Source: Epiperipatus broadwayi
Taxonomy: Eukaryota > Onychophora > Udeonychophora > Euonychophora > Peripatidae
Assembly (NCBI GenBank): GCA_028023455.1
Contig: JAQFVV010012396.1
Span: 10,822,296-10,886,295, forward strand
Length of the DNA: 64,000 nucleotides
Direction of reading: 5' to 3'
Position 1 is the first letter of the stretch, and every line of letters starts with the position of its first letter. The notes beneath the pieces are model-generated. The model was not told the DNA's origin and did no database searches. It worked only from the letters and a program-made list of their open reading frames with translations. Of the stretch, positions 49,361 to 63,322 are shown one piece after another. The position numbers and the translations under genes were made by a program.

Positions 49361-50875
49361 CATCCTTTACAATAATCATAAGAATTAAATTAGATGAAGT
49401 GCAAATACGATCCACTTTTCTTAAAAAATGAAATTATTATTATTATTGTACCAGGTGATACCTAAGAGTCTACTTCTAAAAATAATTAATAAAAAATTAT
49501 TGAATCATCTTTATTTCTAACGTCTTACTAGAATGGATATTATTTAACATTTTGCTGGTTATATCAGGCAATATTTATATATTATTAATTTGTTGTTCAT
49601 TTTTTATTTCATATATAAATTTCAGTATTGTATCCAATTACACAAGTTACATTTATTGTTTCTATGATTTAAAAAAGATTTAAGTACACATATAACAGAA
49701 ATAACAATTAATTGTATATTACAGCAATAATGTATAAAATGTTTCAATTTGTAACAACCTACCTGTATGCTTTTACTTGTATATAATAAAATTATATTTA
49801 AAATATAAAAAATTATATACAAATAGTTGAGACCTTACAGTCTTATTTGAAAACCAATTTTTAAGATACAATTCTTGAACGCATCAATTATCAATATAAC
49901 CAATTTTAATTCATTATTCAACAGGATTTTAGAAAATTATATGTTTATAGCTAGATGCATGAACAGATGTTATATTTTTGATTGTGCATAAAAAGTTAAA
50001 AGGTAATATTACCTTTAAATAATCTAGTGCAATGCAAAAGACCTCTAGGCCAGCTATCTGATAAAAAAATTCTAATTCTGCTTGTGCTTACGAAATATAA
50101 ATACACATGTGCGTATGTACTATAAATACATATATGTGAATGCATAATATCTGGTTTGATGTTTCTTAATAGGTCTCCAGTATTATAATAAATTATATTT
50201 TGGATAGAAATGTCAAATTATTATTGATTTATTCAATATTTCTCAGAATTTAGTACCAAGAGATCCTACGAATATTTTTTTAACCTGCTTTATAGAAATG
50301 CTTAATTTATATACACAGTATACATCTACGTGTTTTTACAATCATACAATCTTTTCAAAATTAAATAACATATTTCTTTATGTATATATATTAACTCACG
50401 CACTTATTGTTTTTTAATTGAATACAGTAAGTTAAATGAATCAAAAATAGTAAAAGAAATATATTAGTAATAATAGAGAACTGTAAATTTTTTCCTATAA
50501 TAAATGTATTGTCTACATAAAACAACTTTCTTTTCTACACTCGTTGCATGCCTGTTAATAAGCTTCTGCTGCACGCTGTAAGTTTTAAAATAAATAAACA
50601 ACAGACTGCTAGGCTACTATATCTATTACCTTTCTTAAACTACTGTAATGAACGTTCAAGCGTCAGGAAGAAGCATTTTAAGTACAGAAACAATTGTATA
50701 AAACCTAATAAATTCGAGAGAAAAAAAAATTGTTAGATGTGTTCAAAATAAAATAATTTTTATGAATTTAGTATTTTCACAAGAAGACAAAAAAAAAAAA
50801 CTATTTGAAGAAAATAATTATTTTTATATTTTTTTAAATAATTATACAAATATATTCACATTGCCATCATCATTA
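49361..50875. other. AT-rich sequence
   Basis: About 1.5 kb with no recognised feature. Short ORFs here have no domains. Confidence 0.4.
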
Positions 50876-53450
50876 ATTAGTTGCAAAAAAATAGATCTCT
50901 GTTCAAATTAGTCCACCTTCCCTGCGTTTTCATGTATTTTTCTCTATTTAAGACAATCAATTTCTTTTTTATATTTATTCTTTATCCTCCAGTTCCTTTC
51001 AACACATTTTTCATATTCCCTCTATCCCCAAAACATATGCTTAATTCCCTTTCTGCTTCATATCAGCTTTAATATATTGTTTTCAGTTCTTTATTTTTAA
51101 TTTTGAAACTCCATTATTCTTAATGTTATCTTTCCAAATTATTTCCAACCTCTTTCAAATCAACATATTTAAAGTCTTTATTTTTTTCTTTTTCTAATTA
51201 GTTACATTCTGTTCGGTATGAATAACTAGCTATACTTAAATAAAATATTTAAAAACTATTTTCTAAATTCTCTCTTACCTTCATATAACTATGTTTAGTT
51301 GTAATTTTCATTACAACAATTTGGTTTATAATTTCTTGTTTAACTACTAGCTTTATTATTTTATTCCTTCATTATTTGTTCATTATTCACTTTTAACTCA
51401 GTTCAAACGTTCTACAAATTATTAACATATCTAAAATGCCAACCTTTCTACTACCCCTATAATGTTTTCTTTTCAATGTTATCAAAATATTATTCATTTA
51501 TTAATTTATCTAAGTAAACATTAAAAAAAAAAATAGAAGTTACACATATCATTATATCTATTTCATTTTGTTAAATAAGACTAATTTTAAGAATATGTTT
51601 TATCTCTTTTTCCCAATTTCTACTATCTATCTCTTTTTCTAACCTTATGTTTTCTTTACATTTAATAAATAAATATCATTTATGACCAGTGAAACAAATA
51701 TTGGTTTCTGATATCCTTTCAATGAATTCTTAAAAAAATATTTCTTACCACTTTAATAGCATTCTTTGATTTTACTTTTTCTAAATTCAAATTGCTCTTC
51801 AAATAAAAATACAGAAAATATGTTATAAATACATCTATTCAACACTTTTAGACCCATCTTGGATGCATATGAGATTAAACTGATAGTTCAAAACTTCTCA
51901 CATTTATCTGAATTAAACTTATTCTTAAAGATCTGTTAATTGCTGAAGACAAAAACTATTGGTCAATTAATCCTTTAAAGTGCTCCTCTAATCAAGCCTT
52001 CATGTAATTCATCTGGAATTTTGTACTTGCGCATTGCCAACCTTTTCTTAAGTTATATTTTTCTTCCTCTATTATTGTACAAATTATTTAATTTTTACAC
52101 ATCTCATTTTGTGAAAACACAAATGAAGGTATATCACTTCCACCATATAAATTACATATTTTTTCTACACTTGCAAGACATCCATTCTTTTATAGCATTT
52201 AATTTCTTGAATCAATTTTTAGTTCATTATTGCAATTTTGTTTTCTTCAACTCACATTGTTTTCTAAAAAATATATTAAAGAGTTAATATATCAAATCTT
52301 TCTAGTTCTAGATTCTCTTTCTAATCACTTATTTTGTCTCAATTCTCAATTTAATCAATTTTATTTTAATATTTCTAATTTTTCATTTTAATTTATTATC
52401 CTAGTCTTACCGAAAACAAAATGTCACGTTTTAAGTTTCATCTGCATTTGATAGTCATAATATGTTTCCCTTTTCTTCATATTCATCTTTGCAAATATGA
52501 ATAACTGATAAGCACCAAATAGTAGTACAAACTAGATCACTAGACTAGTTTTTGGATATTAGTCTGAAAAGTCAAAGGCTAGTTAATTTAACTTCAAAAT
52601 CTTAAGGTAATAGGATATTTCAATAGAATAAAATAAAAAGTGACTACCAAATAACAATAAGTGATTCGATTAAAAAAGGTCCAGAAAGTAGTAAGGGAAT
52701 TTGTATGGTAATACCACCTGAAGTTCATTGATTATTCACGATCACAAAGATGGTTGTGAAGGAAAGAGAAATTAAATCATTTAGAATTCTACTATTTATA
52801 CTTATTTTCTTTTTTTTCTTTTTTTAAAAAAAACCCGTTTCTTTAATATCCAATTTAAATTTACTACTGGTTCATACGCTGCATGTTTTAGACTGGTGGA
52901 TGTGAAAGTAGAGTTCTTGGGTTAATAGTTAGTTCAATAAAGTAAAAAAAAAATTCAGTTTAGTCAAGTGAATGGAACTTTTTATGCTTAATATGCAAGT
53001 AGATTGCTTGAATATCTTACGACTTCATAAAGTATGATGATTATACTTGTTATTTCTTTTTTTGCTCAGAACTTTTCAAACTCTCAGAATGTCTACCACT
53101 ATTAAAATTATGGTCTAAATTTATATCTATTGCAGAAGCTGACAATGCATTCTCTATTACTATTTTTCATCCTATTCGTAATTAATATATAATCCCATGG
53201 AATTATTTTTTTTAATATCTTGAACTTCCATAATTAAAATCTTGTGATTTTTAATCATGAATTTATGCATTAATATTATATTATTTCCCTTTCAAAAATG
53301 TATCAATCTTTCATCTCTCCCATTATTTATTTCCATAACCTATTATAGCCAATTCAATTCCCTACTATCCCAGCTCATTTAATTTTCTTTTCTTTTCATT
53401 TCAATTATTATTTTTTACTTCTTCATAATGGTTTATATATTTTTAATTTA
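50876..53450 (-). pseudogene. Probable old LINE remnant (minus strand)
   Basis: Strongly pyrimidine-rich on plus, like the inverted LINE at 41.6-44.2 kb. Minus-strand reading near 51770-51820 gives an EEQFEFRKSKST-like phrase that resembles the 'EQ.GFR.GRST' RT motif. Near 52000, IPDELHEG resembles the 'IP.E' RT entry motif. Many stops. It could be a diverged member of either LINE family here, or chance. Boundaries are guessed. Confidence 0.3.
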
Positions 53451-53555
53451 TAGATTAGCTATTTGTAAAACTTTCTTTTTGTTTAGTTCATTAAATTTAC
53501 TTTTAAACCATTAAAATGTCATATGACCACCATTTCTTTTCCTTGCACAAGCTAT

Positions 53556-53828
53556 TATAATAGTAGCAACTCTTATAAAATAGTGCCACCTAGTGCAAAC
53601 TGTAATAATCAATAGATGCCAGAAGGTTTGTGTATTTAAATCCATATCTAGTGCTTACTCAGATCCAAGGCTCCTTACTAATGACATTCACAAACCAAAA
53701 ACTAGTATGGGAATATTGCATGAGGAAGCACTAGACAAGGATTTAAATGTACAAATTTTCTGACATCCATTGTTACTATAGCTTGCAGTAGATAGCACTG
53801 TTATATGGAAAGAATTGCAACTATTTAC
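53556..53828. repeat. Fold-back element, ~270 bp
   Basis: The left arm (53556-53661) and right arm (53722-53828) are imperfect inverted copies: ATAGTAGCAACTC with its partner on the right (GAATTGCAACTATT), TAGATGCCAGAAGGTTTGTG with its partner, and TTTAAATCCATATCTAGTGC with GCACTAGACAAGGATTTAAA. The spacer is about 60 bases. Non-coding. Confidence 0.7.
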
Positions 53829-54574
53829 CACTGCAATCATATCACTTTCTTCATTCTTCAGGTTACAACCCAACTGCATCCTTTATAAAAATTTAGCAAA
53901 ACTAAACCTCTCCTTTTCATACCTGATAATATATTCATCTTTTCTAATCCATTCATAATTTCAATACTCTATATACCGATTGTAATATATCTTTTAAAAA
54001 AAATCTAACAGTTTTCTGCTTTAAATTTTTATATGATTGGTGTGCTCAATCTTGGAAAACACAACTTTTGAGATATTAGCTTTCTCTAACTAGACTTTCT
54101 TAAAAAAAAAAAATAAATAAATCGTATTTTATTGCAATTTTGCATCTTTTTTTTTTTTTAAAAGATTGCAATTACCTTACAGATTTAATTAGTGCATATA
54201 TCCAAAGTAATTTAATAACATTTTTGATCGAGTAATAAGATAAAATTATAAAGACAAGCATTAAAAAAAAAAAAACTATTATAAAAATAAAATTTAATTA
54301 ATGTTAAGCAATTAAGATAAAAACTAAAAAAAAAAAAAACCTAATTTTTGTTAAATAATAAATATATATTAAAAAATTATTAATGAAGATTAAAAAATAA
54401 AAATAATAAAAGATTACATTTTATTTACAATTAATTTTTTAACTTTTAAAAAAGTAGACTTTTATAGCAATTGAATAATATACTAAAAAAACTAAAAACG
54501 TTAAAATTTCTAAATAACTAAAAAATTAGAAGTAAAAACTTAATAGATTTATATAAATAAATTTATTTTAAATA
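53829..54574. other. AT-rich sequence
   Basis: A- and T-run rich; no feature recognised. Confidence 0.4.
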
Positions 54575-54790
54575 AAACAAAAGCCATACATAAAATTTGC
54601 AGAGAATAAAAATTTCTATAGAGAACATTAAATTTAAACTAAGTATAAAAATAAGTTAGATTTAAAAGTGATTATAGTACAGTAGATTGTATCTAAAAAT
54701 TAAAGAAAGTATTTTATGAATTAAAATATAAAAATAATCTAAATAAAATGGATTTGGATTTTAAAAATGATGAGTATTTTTTAAAATAAT
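54575..54790 (+). pseudogene. RTE-like LINE scrap
   Basis: TTAGATTTAAAAGTGATTATAGTACAGTAGATTGTATC aligns with 11995-12032 of the long copy (the GFKSGFSTVDHI-coding stretch), with many changes towards A/T. The surrounding bases (GAGAACATTAAATTTAAACTA) also match. A very old, AT-drifted copy. Confidence 0.5.
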
Positions 54791-54965
54791 GATTCAAATC
54801 TTCAAATAAAAGCAAAAAAAAAAAAAAAGAATTAAAGAGAAAAACAAAAATCGATCAAAAACAAAAACAAATGAATATACAAAAAATAAATAAAAATTTC
54901 ACAGCACTATACTGTAATGAATTAAAAAACTTAATATTATAAATACTTAGACAAATATATATTAA

Positions 54966-56045
54966 TATAACCAAGTCACATATTACATGACCAATATGGC
55001 TTGCATTTACCAATATGTAATAAAGAGCATGCCAATATTTATAAACAAGCTTATTTTAGTTTTTTTTTTTATATACTTTTTAATGATAAATGCGATAAGA
55101 AAAAGCATTCAAATCTTTATATATGATTGTCCCCATTCCCAGACTGATTTCAAAATATGGCTCCCTTCAACGAGGATCTAGGACACCAGATTCAAAAATA
55201 CTAACTCTAGCCAAGCATTTATCTAATACTTAACTATTAAGAAGAAGATCTGAAACTTTCAGACATTTAATGTCTTCAAATTCATCTCTCCAACTAAAAT
55301 AGCTATGTGGGTCTGAACTAAATTCATATACTCAATATATTAATAGCCTTAACAGTTTAATATAGCCAAAGCTTCAAGAGCCAAAATTATAACAGTAATA
55401 TAACTAAGTCACATATCACATGACCTATACAGCTTTATTTACCAATATGTAATAAAGAGCATTTCAATATTTCTAAACACACTTATTTTATTATTATTAT
55501 TATTATTTTTATATGATAAATACTGTAAGAAAAAGCATAAAGATTTTAGTGCTTTTTCTTATAGCATTTATCAAAGCATTCAAGTCTTTATGCTTTTTTT
55601 TATAGCATTTATCATATAAAAATAGAAATAATAAAATAAGCGTATTTAGAAATATTGACATGCTCTTTATTACATATTTGTAATTACAAGCGATATAGGT
55701 CATGTGATCTGTGACTTTGTTATATTACTATTATAATTTTGGCTATTGTAGCTTTGGCTATATTAAATTGCTAAGGCTATTAATATATGAATCATTTGAA
55801 TTTAGTTCAGGCCCATATAACTATTTTAGTTGGAGAGCTGAATTTAAAGACATCAGATGTCTGAAAGTTTCAGATGTTCTTTTTAATAGTTAATTTTTGA
55901 ATCTGATGTCCTAGCTCCTCACTGAAGAGAGCCATAGTTTGGAACTGGTCTGGAGATGGGAGCAATCATAAAGATTTGAATGTTTTTTTCTTATAGCATT
56001 TATTATATAAAAAAAATTAAAATGTTTGTTTAGAAATATTACAAA
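54966..56045. repeat. Large fold-back with internal direct repeat
   Basis: About 55030-55540 and 55555-56045 are inverted copies: GATCTGAAACTTTCAGACAT with ATGTCTGAAAGTTTCAGATG, and TCAAATCTTTATATATGATTG with CAATCATAAAGATTTGA. In addition, 54966-55080 repeats directly at 55400-55510 (CACATATTACATGACC and CACATATCACATGACC; TTACCAATATGTAATAAAGAGCAT in both). The motif TAAATGCTATAAGAAAAAGCA occurs several times around the centre. Non-coding; small ORFs on both strands are repeat artefacts. Confidence 0.75.
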
Positions 56046-57535
56046 TCTATATTACTATATAAATATAAAAATTTGTTTATATGTGACTTTATAATTTAAC
56101 AATGATTGCACCAATCATGAAGAATCAATCTTAGGATAATTTTCTTTCTTTTTTTTTTTTTGTAAAAAATTTTATTATCATATAAACTTTCACTTTAATT
56201 ATTTTAAAAAAAATTATAATTTGCAATATAAAAATGTATAGAAAATCTATTTCTTATTTGTTATGAATGACACTGTTAAAAAAAACAAAAACAAAAGAAG
56301 GCGGCTCAGTTTAAAAGATTACAGAGTTTTAAATTTTTGAAATGAAAAATAGTTTTTGATAAGGCAAGGTAAAATTTGATTTTATAAATATATTTTAAAT
56401 TAATTAAATTGCATTTGTAACCATATATTTAATTTCTCATTTGAATAATGACAATCAATGGATTTGATAAACTTTTAATATTTCAATTTAAATATATATT
56501 TAATTTAACATTTGATAAAGTAAAATTTAAAATGACTCCAATATAGCAAGAGAAATACTATTATTGAATTTGATAAAATTTACTATGAAATCGATAAACT
56601 TTTAGGGTGTCAATTTAAATATATTTAAGATATGAAAAAGTAAATTTTAAAATGCCACAGATTATTGAACTTGATGAACTTACCATTTCTCTTTAAATAT
56701 ATTCTTACACGATGAAATAAGATGTTGCAACCTGTACATTGAAATACATACTCGAGAAATGAAGTAATATAAAACAGGTAAAATTGTATTAAATAAATAT
56801 AGTTTAAATCATTTAAACTTTATTTGGACCACATGTATTTAATTTCTCACTTGCATTAAAATTTTATAACCATTTTAAAAATTATCATATAAGATTCCTT
56901 GCAGTTGTCATAAAATTTATATAGGTCAGAATAAATTAAGTCTGCAACATTAGAGATTTGATGTTATTTAGAAATCAGTTGAGCATTCTTATTTGATTAT
57001 TAAGGATACTTTAACATTGCAATGATATTTGCCCATGTAAAAGGGCTAGCAATCACCTCACCAATTATTGTTTCTCATTTATCAGCTGATCAGATCATTT
57101 AACAGGCTGAGAAGCCATTGGCTGTTGTCTGCACCCCCCCATGTAAACAGGAGTTGTGCAATCTTTTCTGCATTTAGTCAAGTCTTGTAAAAGAGTATAA
57201 ACCAGTGCCAATTTATAAGATTGGCATTCATTTACAGATAAATTTAGGCCAGGTTATAGGGCTCTTACAATTAGCTAACTGCCTTCTACATTAGCAACCA
57301 AAAAGAATGTGAAATGGCCCAAATCTTGTTTTGTATTTTCCAGTTAAATAATTTTCATAGTAAAAGGAAAAAGTCACTTATCTATTATTATTTTTTAAAT
57401 CTTAACATAGCTTCCTACAAATATCTTTAAAAAAAGAATCCACAAAAAAATTTTTTTTTTTTTGGATAACGTTATTCAATGAAAAATAGCTAGATAGCTA
57501 CTTTTTTGTCAAAGCAATTATGTGCAAAAACATGG
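56046..57535. other. AT-rich sequence with a GC-richer patch
   Basis: 57000-57310 is clearly less AT-rich (CCATTGGCTGTTGTCTGCAC, then CCCCCC at 57132-57137) and may be the 5' part of the adjoining hAT element. No identity assigned. Confidence 0.35.
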
Positions 57536-59350
57536 ATTCCAAATTCAATAGGTACAAAGAATTGTATTGCAAAGCTTAATAGTGAAACTGAAAAAATTCT
57601 GTCTTCTAAACAAAATTTTTCTTCAAAAAGTTAGAACACAGGTGGATTCCACTTTAGAAATCAAGTATAAGGTAGCATACTTCATGTGAGAAGTTGAATA
57701 TGATATAGCATATTTAATACCCCCAAAAAAAATCATTTACTGATGGTGACTTTATTAAGCAATGTATGGAAAACATGGCAAATATAATTTGCTCAGAAAA
57801 AAATGGGGATATTTCTAAAATCAGTTTGTCTTATAAGATTATAGCCAGATGAATTGAAGAAATTGGAAAATCTATCAACAGAAGCTAATTTTAAATTTTA
57901 TGCTTTGGTGATGGATGATAGTATTACAGATATAGCTCCACTTGCCATTTTTATTAGAGATATTTATAATTAAATATAAGGTCACTAAAGAAATGGCCTT
58001 TTTAATGTTATAATTAAAATATTTATAGGAAGCAGTAAAAATATGTTTATCCATTGTCAACATATCTGCTATAGTTACTGATGGTGCCTTTGTGATGAAA
58101 GATAAAAGAGTGAATTATAAAAATATCATTGCATGGTAAATCAAGCATGTTTATGCACAAAAACTTTAAAAATAGATAGTGTCATGCAAATCATCACCAA
58201 GCCTGTGAATTTCATAAGAGTCAAGAGATTTAATCATCACCAATTCCAGAAATATTTTAAATATTGAGTATTGTGGCATTTACTTTTTAGAAATAAAAGA
58301 TGGCTAAGTCGAGACCAAATGTTGAAAAGATTTTAAGATTTGTGACATGTTATTAATTCATTCCTGGTATCAAAACCAAATTTGTTCTGGAATTTAATAA
58401 TTAAAGCTAGCTTACAGATTTAATATTTTAATTGATTAACAACTCATTTAAATGAATTAAATATGCATGTTCAAAATGAAACAACTTATCAATACAATGT
58501 TTAACACCATAACGGCATTCCAAATGAAACTGAAATTATAGCAAGTTCAAATTAAAGCAAACAATTTTATGCATTTTGACAAGTTGGCCAAGCACAATCC
58601 TGTGAATAGTAAAAATATGCAGCTTTGCTTTTCAATTTGATACAAACATTTGAAAACAGATTTCCAAGATTTTTGGAAAAATAATATTTTTCTATATTGG
58701 CAACTTCATTATTAGTTTACATAAATATGTTGCTTGTCAGTTTTTAAATGGAATGTATAGAGCTGCAATCTGATATTCAACCTAAAAAAAAAAAAGATCA
58801 TGTCTCTTTACTGGAACTTTTACAGAATCTATCTGCCCAAAGAAATGCCTTATTTATGTTATCACTTTTTTGGAAGCACCTACATTTGTTAGCAGCAATA
58901 TACATTAAAAATAAAATTAGAACCAAAATATCCAATGAGCAACTTGAAAACTCACTGAGAATAACAACTACTTCCCTCAAATAGAATGACAAATATCCTA
59001 CTAGTTTTATATTATCCTCTGTTCTTTTACTTTTATAATAAATAAAAAAAATTAAAAAAAAATCCATCAATGACGTTTTATTACTTATATATGTAATTTT
59101 CTATATTAGTGATCACAAACTTTGTACTTACTTAATGATTTTGAAAGAATTTTCAAATGTGCCACTATATAATTAGAATTATTATGAAGACATTTTTAGC
59201 TTATTTGTGATGGTAGATATGAAAATTATATATGGATTATTATTTTTTTGCTTATCAGTTTTTGGTAATATTGTGTATTAAATGTATAACCTAAGACAAT
59301 TTTTCTTCTTATATTGTGATACAGAGATGCCAAAAGGTTGGACATCCCTA
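57536..59350 (+). pseudogene. hAT transposase remnant (GTF2I-repeat/EPM2AIP1-like family) with 3' terminus
   Basis: Conceptual pieces in all three plus frames follow the order of hAT transposases of the ZBED5/EPM2AIP1/GTF2IRD2 type. About 57825: LSYKIIAR then IEEIGKSI. About 57905: MDDSITDIAPLAIFIRDI, split by frameshift. About 58068: AIVTDGAFVMKDK (the conserved TDGAP..G.K block). About 58196: SPSL..VNFIRVKRFNHHQFQKYF. About 58515: TAFQMKLKL. Finally, in the frame 58748-58984, NKIRTKISNEQLENSLRITTTSLK (the C-terminal dimerisation end; a long run given here as NKIRTKISNEQ then LENSLRITTTSLK). The 3' terminus CCAAAAGGTTGGACATCCCT ends near 59350, next to TTCTAAAG, again a hAT-like target. Stops and frameshifts throughout: dead. 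Confidence 0.75.
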
Positions 59351-60029
59351 TTCTAAAGGAGAGAAGCATGAATCTACAATATTATAATAAGAGCTATAAT
59401 AAAGTTAAGAACTGCTTTTTCAAAGGCAAAAGAAAAATATTTTTTGCAATTTGTATTCAAAACAGTTAATTATAAAAACTTACTATTCAATTGATTTATG
59501 TGCTTATTTCTTTTTTTATATATTTAGATTAGAAGTTTTAAAAAAATTTAAATTAATTACAATGCTTGTAATAATTAGGAAATGCATTTACGATTATTCT
59601 TATAACTTTAAGAGTTATAAATCAAGTCATTTGTAGGTTGAGATAAGAATATTAACAAGATATTTTTATTGTGATTTTAAGACTTGGGCTATTTGTAAAC
59701 AGAATAATATTACCATAATCATGACAAAGAGAAATACTTATTTATTTTATTCCATTACATTTATTAAAAACCAACATTGTTTTAAAGATTAAATTCTATC
59801 ATGATTTTTCTAGATAATATTTTAGCAACTAAAGTAATATAATGTGAACTAAAATTATTCTTCAAGTATTAATTTTTTAAAAAATTATTATTGTTATTAT
59901 TAAATTCATATTTGTATTTATTTACTGTCTTTTGATGACTAATGTAATTTTATACTTTTCTATGAGTCAGACTCTGGATCATAATAATAATGTGGATTTA
60001 TGTTTTGTTATATATATATATATATATAT

Positions 60030-60081
<52 letters not shown>

Positions 60082-61675
60082 TAAATACATATCTCTGGGG
60101 TACCTTAGCACTATAAAATATTAAATCAATAATTAGAATAGAAACAATATTTCTTTTAAATTAGTGCTACTTCCTTAGTTTAATCATTCTTAGAGTAGTA
60201 AAAGAATCACCACTATTATCCTCAGTTCACTACACCAGCACATACATTAATACTTAAGTTGGTTTAAATACCAGTAGCTTCCTTCACGATTCCACTGTGA
60301 TGTTATTTAAATTGGCGTCATTAGCAGGACAGCCAAATGAATAAATTCCTATGATTGCGAAAATTGGTGATTGAAAGGAACAACCAACTTTTACACAGTA
60401 CATTATTAAAACGTGCGCATATAAAAAATAAAATAGCTTCTAAATACAAAAGTCTCTCCAACTGGTCCCAACAGAGAAACAATAAAGACAGTATTACTCA
60501 GAAAACTTGGTAATTTTTGGAAAGATGGTTAGTCAAGCTGGTTGCCTGAAAATGATTAATTGGAACCCAAAAACAATTTCAAGTTTTTATAGGACCAAAA
60601 TTCCAAATCCAAGTCATAAGTATTGAGGCGAATTAATAAGTCTGTGATTATATATATCGAAAAAAAGTTGGATACAATTTGCAAAAATGATTACAATAGT
60701 ACAAAAAAAACAACATGAAAAATAGATTAAAATTTATATTAAAATATAAATCTACTAAAAAAAAAAGCTTTAAAAATATAATTTATATTGGACCCCCTCC
60801 TAAAATGCCATTTAACAAGGGATCAGCCTATTACATAAGCTACACAAGTTTTTAAATTTTCAATATAAATTAAATTTTTTTACCTGCAACTTCAATGTGA
60901 TTTTTTTCCTTTTATAATATAAAATATACATTAGTAAAAGCAATATTTAAATACTTAAAAAGAAACATTTAAAAAAATTCTGAATAAAAACCTTATTTAA
61001 TACTAAAGTTAAATTGCAGAAAAAGATATTTATATAAGTATATGATTTAAATAAGAACTTTAAAGAGAATAATGATTTTCTTTAAAGTTAGGGATGCAAA
61101 ACAATTGATTTCTTAATTAGACTTATTTCATTTTAAAACCAAAATTAATTAAAATATTATTCATTTGCATTAGAATTTAAAAATGCAGACATAGAAATAA
61201 TCAATTGATAAAATAATTCCTTAACTACAACAATAACAATAATAATATAGCGCACCTGGCTACACCCACAGTTGGAGGTAAATAAAAAGTATCCTAGTAT
61301 TTTTAAGATTAAAAAGCTACAAAAGTGTTTTTTTTTTCTTTAAAGATTTAAAAAATGTTCATTTCAATGTTAACCCGATTGTTTTAAAAAATATGAGTTT
61401 TCTAAAAAAATTTGTGAACAACGGAAAAAATCAGCAAAATCTATGTGAAATATAATAAATCTCTAGTATGGTAGATAGTCAACAATTCAAACAAATACAA
61501 TTGATAACATTATTTAGAGCCAAATAGGTAAAAAAGAAAAAGAGTAGAAGGAAAAATAAAAAAGTTAGTAAGAAGTCGAAAAAAAGAAAGAGTGAAGAAA
61601 AAAATAGTTAAAAAAAACAATATCTTGTTGAAAAATTACTCGCTATACTATAAAATGGCGACTGCCCAGAAGCTG
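59351..61675. other. AT-rich sequence with AT microsatellite
   Basis: Apart from the (AT)n tract at 60011-60078, no gene or structured repeat was recognised. Confidence 0.4.
60011..60078. repeat. (AT)n microsatellite
   Basis: About 68 bases of AT with one ACATAT interruption. Confidence 0.95.
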
Positions 61676-61817
61676 GTCCTTCGCAAAACACAAGGAAGAT
61701 ATACGCAACAATAGCCAAAAGTTAACAAAATAATGTAAACCTGAGAAAAAATCCTACATTTAAAAAACCACATCAGATGATCTTAAAGAATTAGATCTAG
61801 TAAATCAGAAAAAAAAT

Positions 61818-61842
61818 GAGCCCCCCCCCCCCCACACACACC
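61818..61842. repeat. Poly-C / CA tract
   Basis: A run of 13 C followed by ACACACACCC within the LINE copy; simple repeat. Confidence 0.9.
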
Positions 61843-63274
61843 CAATGGACAGATGAAATGCTTGAACAGATTGGGGGAGGTTCAATAATACCATACCTAC
61901 AACACTTTTTGTAACATTCAAAAGATTTTTTACTGAGATCAAGTGTTGGCAGTAACAGACAATCACTGCACTCTCTACTGTTTTCCCAAGGCACTCCTAA
62001 TTGAAGCACTAAATAAAAATAATTTACTGGAGACAGTACAATACATAGGTGGCAACCCTAATAGCAGATATGTAGAAGTTGAGTTTTATGAAGCTACACA
62101 AAGAGATCAATTTAAAAATTACATTAAAACTCTAGGAAATTTTGCCATCATACAAGTTGACAAAAGCAGATACAAGAATATCACCAGAGTGTTAAAAATG
62201 CCTACTTCAGATATAACTCAGATGATTTCCAAAGAATGATGAGCCCCTTCAGAAAAGTTTTTTTTTTTTTCAACAAATAAAAAAACATCAGTACCTGTAT
62301 TTACAAATAGTTTTGAATATAAAGTCAAGTTACATAAAAAAATAGACCCAGAAAAGATCCCAACACACATAATAGACCAAAAAGTTACACTTCACCTGTG
62401 GCAAAAGTAGCCACATAGCAACACAATGCAATGAAGAAGTAAATCTAGTGGAAAAAAATAACCACCCCTCACAAAGAATAGAAGAGGATCCAGATAGCAA
62501 ACACAAACCCAGGTATCAGGAAAACAGAGATTTCCACACACTCAAGGTAATAATGTCAATGGAATTGACAATTAAAACAAACACGAATGAGGAAGATGAA
62601 AACTTTGACACCTGGGCAAAAACACTTAGTGATAATTTAATGGAAAATGAAACTACCTTCCCACAAAAAGAAACAAAAGGACTGCCAAATGGAGATAATA
62701 ATCAAGCAGAGCACACAATTATAATGGATATCATCACACAGTGCTTTCCAGTAAATGAAAACACACCTCGGGGGAAAAAAAACAAAAAAAAAAAAAAATA
62801 AAAACAAAGAAAACTGGAGAAAATAAAAATATTAAAACAAATGATCTGAAATATATCCAATTAAATTTGATAAAACAACTGATAAGATGAAAATATGGAA
62901 ATGGAATCAACCTCTCAAAATTTCAAAACAATTTGAAAACATCAAAGATAGTGACTTGATTAAATGAATATTTATAAAACCAACAAACAACACCAACCCT
63001 CTTTCAAGCAAGATAAACTTATAAAAGGAAGGAAATGAAAGACACACCCTTCAGTAAAATTGTGCCCCCTTCTACAACATTAAATAATATGAAAAGAAAA
63101 ATAGGAGCACTTAACGTCCAAGATTTAAACTCCACAAAAAATAAAAAATAAAATACAACAAATTAATAAATGGATGCAGACAATGCAACCTAGCATATTG
63201 GGTCTACTAGAAACAAAAATATATAATGCATCTCAAATCAACCCAGCTATGTATATGAGTAAACTTAGTTTTTG

Positions 63275-63322
63275 ATGCTCGAGGGACACATCAGCACCAT
63301 CGAGGGACACATCAGCACCATC
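63275..63322. repeat. 23-bp tandem duplication inside LINE copy
   Basis: TCGAGGGACACATCAGCACCA occurs twice back to back (63278 and 63301). A local slippage duplication, absent from the first copy. Confidence 0.85.

Noticed and set aside
53688-53879. 63-residue minus-strand ORF
   Set aside because: It overlaps the fold-back element arm; no domain and not preserved in the partner arm.
60875-60910. Possible calcium-sensor microexon (acceptor-like and GTAAAA donor-like sites on the minus strand)
   Set aside because: Only ~25 bases, encodes nothing resembling the expected N-terminus, and the donor is weak.
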